Of a DNA stretch of 64,000 nt, positions 60,542 through 64,000 are shown one piece after another. The stretch is from Sulfuricurvum sp. (lineage in GTDB: Bacteria; Campylobacterota; Campylobacteria; Campylobacterales; Sulfurimonadaceae). The notes under the pieces are model-generated. The model was not told the origin of the DNA, made no database searches, and was given only the letters and a program-made list of their open reading frames with translations. The position numbers and the translations under genes are program-made. Positions within the stretch are counted from its first letter, which is position 1. The number at the start of each line of letters is the position of its first letter. The stretch is taken from the NCBI RefSeq assembly GCF_023229695.1, contig NZ_JALNYS010000004.1, positions 101,078 through 165,077 of the forward strand, written 5' to 3'.

Positions 60542-62052
60542 TAAGGTTTCCGTTTCTGGACGAAACACGGATCGAATTTTTTGTGCCGGAAAATTTGGAT
60601 ATCCCCTTATGCATCCGACATTCACTCCTCTTTTGCACGTTTGAGACACAACCGTATGCACTCATCCCGGAAACCAAGCGCTTAGAGCCGCTGCAGCTCT
60701 ACAATAAGCTTTCCTTAGATTACCCATTGGCGCACCTCTCGGCCGTAGGGTATGAAAACCTCTACCTGAAATTTTTAGAGCTTAAAACCGATTTGGAAAT
60801 TTCGAAAACCGCTGCGAACAACACCGAATTTATCGATGAAGATCTTTCATTGGTCGATTTCATCAAGAATTCGGCCGATCTTCTGACCAGCGAAGAGTCG
60901 GCACCCATCATCAAATTTGTTAATACGATCTTTTATCAGGCGATCAAGCGCAAGGCGAGCGATATTCATATTGAAACACATGAGAAAAAAGGGGAGGTCC
61001 GTTTTCGGATCGACGGGGCCTTGATCAAACATATCGATTTGGATAAAAATATCATCGATCTGATTATCAGCCGTATCAAAGTCATCTCGTCGCTGGACAT
61101 TTCCGAAAAACGGATACCGCAGGACGGACGGACGCAAGTCAAAGTAGCGGGGAAAAATCTCGATATCCGGGTTTCCGTTCTCCCTACGTATCACGGCGAG
61201 CGGGTAGTTTTACGCCTTTTGATGCAGGCTTCCTCTATTCCGACTCTGCGTGAACTCGGATTTGACCCGAAAACGACGGAACTATTTGAAGAGCTGCTTA
61301 AATTTTCGCACGGTATTATATTGGTAACCGGTCCTACCGGGAGCGGTAAATCAACAACGCTTCACTCCTTTTTACAACAGCTGGCGAGTCCGGAAAAAAA
61401 CATTATCTCCATCGAAGATCCGGTAGAGTACGACGCTCCCCATGTAAGCCAAATTGCGGTCAACACGAAAGCCGGTCTCACGTTTGCGGGAGGTTTACGC
61501 TCCATTTTACGTCAGGATCCAGATATTATCATGATCGGGGAGATCCGCGATACCGAAACCGCCCATATTGCGATCCAAGCGGCGATGACGGGACATCTTG
61601 TCCTCTCTACTCTTCATACCAACAATGCCACTGCCGCTTTGACCCGGTTGGCCGATATGGAGATCGATAAATTTTTGATCACTTCAACCTTACTGGGAGT
61701 CCTTGCGCAACGACTCGTCCGCTGCTTGTGTTCCGATTGCAAAGAATCGGTGATAATCATTGATAAAGATGCCGATGAATTGAAAATTGCGCGCGGGACA
61801 AAAATAGCACAGCCAAAAGGGTGCGGAAGCTGCCATTATACGGGGTATAAGGGACGTGTTGCCATCGGGGAATTTTTTATGCTCGATGACGTTGTTCGTC
61901 CATTGCTGAAAAACAGCGAAAACGATTATGAGGTACGTGAGATTATGAAAGGCAGAGGGATGAAGCTCCTCTCCGATCAGCTAATCGCTTTGCTACTGGA
62001 TCAAACGACCGGTTTGGATGAAATTATTCGTGTCGGGGTAAAAGAGGCCTAA
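60538..62052 (+). CDS. gspE: Type II secretion ATPase
   Basis: A 504-residue secretion ATPase: ISRIKVISSLDISEKRIPQDGR, Walker A GPTGSGKST (265-273), Asp-box region ISIEDPVEYD, Walker B LRQDPDIIMIGEIRD and a zinc site with CLCSDC...CGSCHYTG near the C-terminus. Powers pseudopilus assembly. Confidence 0.95.
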   Translation: MIRFPFLDETRIEFFVPENLDIPLCIRHSLLFCTFETQPYALIPETKRLEPLQLYNKLSLDYPLAHLSAVGYENLYLKFLELKTDLEISKTAANNTEFIDEDLSLVDFIKNSADLLTSEESAPIIKFVNTIFYQAIKRKASDIHIETHEKKGEVRFRIDGALIKHIDLDKNIIDLIISRIKVISSLDISEKRIPQDGRTQVKVAGKNLDIRVSVLPTYHGERVVLRLLMQASSIPTLRELGFDPKTTELFEELLKFSHGIILVTGPTGSGKSTTLHSFLQQLASPEKNIISIEDPVEYDAPHVSQIAVNTKAGLTFAGGLRSILRQDPDIIMIGEIRDTETAHIAIQAAMTGHLVLSTLHTNNATAALTRLADMEIDKFLITSTLLGVLAQRLVRCLCSDCKESVIIIDKDADELKIARGTKIAQPKGCGSCHYTGYKGRVAIGEFFMLDDVVRPLLKNSENDYEVREIMKGRGMKLLSDQLIALLLDQTTGLDEIIRVGVKEA

Positions 62053-63269
62053 TGGAATTTTATTACAAAGGGATGGATTCCTCAGGTACTCCCGTTAAAG
62101 CGACGATTGAAGCTTCTACAATGGAAGAAGCGAAAAAAAAGCTTAAAATGCAGGGGATTTTATTCTCCGATATCTCACTGCAAGAAGAGACGTTTTTGGG
62201 CATTCTCTCATTGTTCCAACACAAAAATCTCCCCTCAGTCGTATTGGCCACCCTCAGCCGCGATCTTGCGGTGTACCTTAACGCCGGTGTCCCTTTGATC
62301 CGTTCCCTTACTTTGCTCAAACACCAGAATAAAAAAGATCATCGCCTAGAGCGTTTTTTTGAGACGATTATTTCTCTTATCAATGAGGGGAAAAGTTTTG
62401 CGCAGGCGCTTGAATTTCAAGAACATTTCACCCTTCCCGTTTTTTATATCGGAACATTGCGGATATCTGAAGACCGGGGTATACTCGCTGAAGTACTGCA
62501 GGAACTTTCGACCTATCTGATCCTTCAGGAAAAAATTAAGAAACAGCTTTCTCAGGCCTTTGTCTACCCTTCGTTTATCATTGTGGTTTCAATTCTGATG
62601 GTTTCATTTATGCTGACCGTCGTCGTTCCGAAAATCACCGATATTTTTGAAAGCACGGGGCAAGCCCTTCCTGTTTTAACACAATTTGTAATTGGACTAG
62701 CCCATTTTGTATCGCAATTCTGGCTTCTGTTGCTTCTGGGGGCGCTCATCGGGGTAGGGCTCTTCTCGTATAAAATGGCAACCAGCTATCCCTTTAAAAG
62801 GGGGGTACATGCGTTCATTCTCCATCTGCCCATTGTCGGTAAAATGGTCGAGACCGGTGATTTGGCCCGATTTTGCACGATTTCGGCACTTTTGATCCGT
62901 TCGGGGATACCGGTGGTCAATACGATTAAACTCTCCTGTATCACCCTCTCATCCGAAGTGATCAAAGAGCTCTTTGAACAAGCCTCGATCAAAGTTGTCG
63001 AAGGTTCTTCCCTTTCACGTGCATTGGAACAAACATCCGGGTATCAGCTCGACGATTCATTTATCGAAGCGGTGGCCATCGGGGAAGAGACCAGTGAGGT
63101 CGCATCGATGCTTCAGCACCTCTCCGCATTTTACATCGAAACGAACAAAGATAAAATTACTGTGTTTCTCTCGATTCTGGAACCAGCACTCATGCTGATG
63201 ATCGGCGGAATCATCGGTGTCATCGTTACGGCAATGCTTCTGCCGATTTTCTCTTTGAATTTAGGGTGA
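62052..63269 (+). CDS. gspF: Type II secretion inner-membrane platform protein
   Basis: A 405-residue GspF with the paired T2SSF domains (~70-190 and ~270-400) and three helices (near 170-190, 220-240, 375-400). Overlaps the gspE stop by one base. Last gene of the operon; the 219 nt after it are AT-rich and appear to hold only the next promoter. Confidence 0.93.
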   Translation: MEFYYKGMDSSGTPVKATIEASTMEEAKKKLKMQGILFSDISLQEETFLGILSLFQHKNLPSVVLATLSRDLAVYLNAGVPLIRSLTLLKHQNKKDHRLERFFETIISLINEGKSFAQALEFQEHFTLPVFYIGTLRISEDRGILAEVLQELSTYLILQEKIKKQLSQAFVYPSFIIVVSILMVSFMLTVVVPKITDIFESTGQALPVLTQFVIGLAHFVSQFWLLLLLGALIGVGLFSYKMATSYPFKRGVHAFILHLPIVGKMVETGDLARFCTISALLIRSGIPVVNTIKLSCITLSSEVIKELFEQASIKVVEGSSLSRALEQTSGYQLDDSFIEAVAIGEETSEVASMLQHLSAFYIETNKDKITVFLSILEPALMLMIGGIIGVIVTAMLLPIFSLNLG

Positions 63270-63488
63270 TTATTTAAAATTTATCACATTAGTTTTACCT
63301 TTTTTTTTCTCTTCGAAACAAAAATCTGGACGTAAAAGTAAACTCTAGTTGATTGGATAAAATTACTTGTATATTTAAGTTATAAGTGCTACACTTGTTC
63401 AGTGGTTAACTTGAAAATGAAAAATGTTGTATTCAATTATTCTTTCATTTAAAGTCAACTCTATCTCTATAGAATAGAAGGGGGCACC

Positions 63489-64000
63489 ATGAAGTTAAAG
63501 TCATTAGGATCGATGAGCCTGATTACTGCAACAGCAATTGCATTTTTTACCGCCGGATGCGGTGGTGGAGGCGGAAGTAGTACTACTACGCCTGTTTCTG
63601 CAACCTCAACAGTTACCCTAAGCGGTACCGTAGTTGTTGCACAAAGTTCAGCATCTGGGGCTGTCGGGACATCCGCTCTCGAAGCAACTGCCTCAACCAG
63701 CAGTCTGATAGAAGGGGCTGTAGTCACTATTTCAAGCTTTGATAAAGCAGGAACGTCACTGGGTGAAACAGTTGTCAGTAGTACCGATAAAGGAAATTTT
63801 ACGGCCAATCTTCCTCTGAGCAACAGCGGAGGGTATGTGGTTATAACGTCTCATAAAGAAGGATTTATCAATTTCAGCCGACGGGTAGATTACGATACGC
63901 CGAACGATATTAATTTGATGGCAGAGATGGATGCGGCCAATATTACCGTAACCCCAATCGATCAAAATTCTACAACAATCGGTAACAGCTCAATCATTAA
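63489..64000 (+). CDS. Lipoprotein, 5' part (cut by window end)
   Basis: From ATG 63489, preceded by GAAGGGGGC, the frame stays open to the window end (about 170 codons). Lipobox TAGC (Cys24) is followed by Gly/Ser/Thr-rich linker and a beta domain (TVTLSGTVVVAQ, GAVVTISSFDKAG, NFTANLPLSNSGGYVVITSHKEGFI) like carboxypeptidase-regulatory or Ig-like folds of surface lipoproteins. May be a substrate or partner of the secretion system; unproven. Confidence 0.75.
   Translation, partial: MKLKSLGSMSLITATAIAFFTAGCGGGGGSSTTTPVSATSTVTLSGTVVVAQSSASGAVGTSALEATASTSSLIEGAVVTISSFDKAGTSLGETVVSSTDKGNFTANLPLSNSGGYVVITSHKEGFINFSRRVDYDTPNDINLMAEMDAANITVTPIDQNSTTIGNSSII

Overview
The window looks like a Campylobacterota (epsilonproteobacterial) chromosome, most like the free-living Sulfuricurvum/Sulfurimonas group. 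The pointers are a desulforubrerythrin of the Campylobacter Rrc type, a diverged type II secretion locus, GH57 glycan enzymes beside a GalT, DUF302-type lipoproteins and generally moderate GC. This is inference from gene content; there is no rRNA and no tRNA that I recognise.
Layout: 1-1500 is the end of an exopolysaccharide YjbH-type gene plus a glycine-rich secreted protein. 1565-11088 is nitrate assimilation on the minus strand (nitrate reductase, a fused Fe-S/membrane-anchor partner, ferredoxin-type nitrite reductase, NrtABD-type transporter, an Rrf2 regulator). 11131-26476 is a double lasso-peptide (RiPP) locus. 26.8-29.3 kb has a lone antitoxin and tex. 29.3-33.8 kb returns to nitrate assimilation (siroheme enzymes, a PP2C/kinase fusion, NarK-type transporter). 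34-39 kb has a GGDEF-EAL protein, small membrane proteins and copies of a structured repeat. 39.3-46.4 kb holds two GH57 enzymes, GalT and adenine deaminase. 46.5-52.9 kb has envelope proteins and peroxide defence (desulforubrerythrin, PerR-like regulator, di-haem peroxidase) and a periplasmic rhodanese. 53.1-63.3 kb is a full type II secretion locus, followed by a lipoprotein cut by the window end.
The lasso locus is the most interesting part. Three precursor peptides share a Y/W-x-K/R-P leader motif and a Thr-Glu exactly ten and eleven residues after its Pro, and all end in Ser. They are served by two RRE (PqqD-like) proteins, two B2 peptidases, two asparagine-synthetase-like cyclases, one exporter and an unusually rich tailoring set: three HPr-kinase-like proteins (one with key residues lost), two sulfotransferases each translationally coupled to a kinase, one ATP-grasp enzyme and one nucleotidyltransferase. 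An AT-rich block of about 7.4 kb inside the locus is bounded by an imperfect 33-nt duplication of the start of the exporter gene, which records how one cluster was recombined into another.
The split nitrate genes appear to be one regulon: nirA, nrtA and narK each have a TGRTTA-N5-TAATCA dyad about 43 nt upstream of the -10 box and a shared start-site/leader sequence. A second repeat family with CTGA(Y)STTACGCAC terminal inverted repeats occurs six times between 32 and 48 kb.
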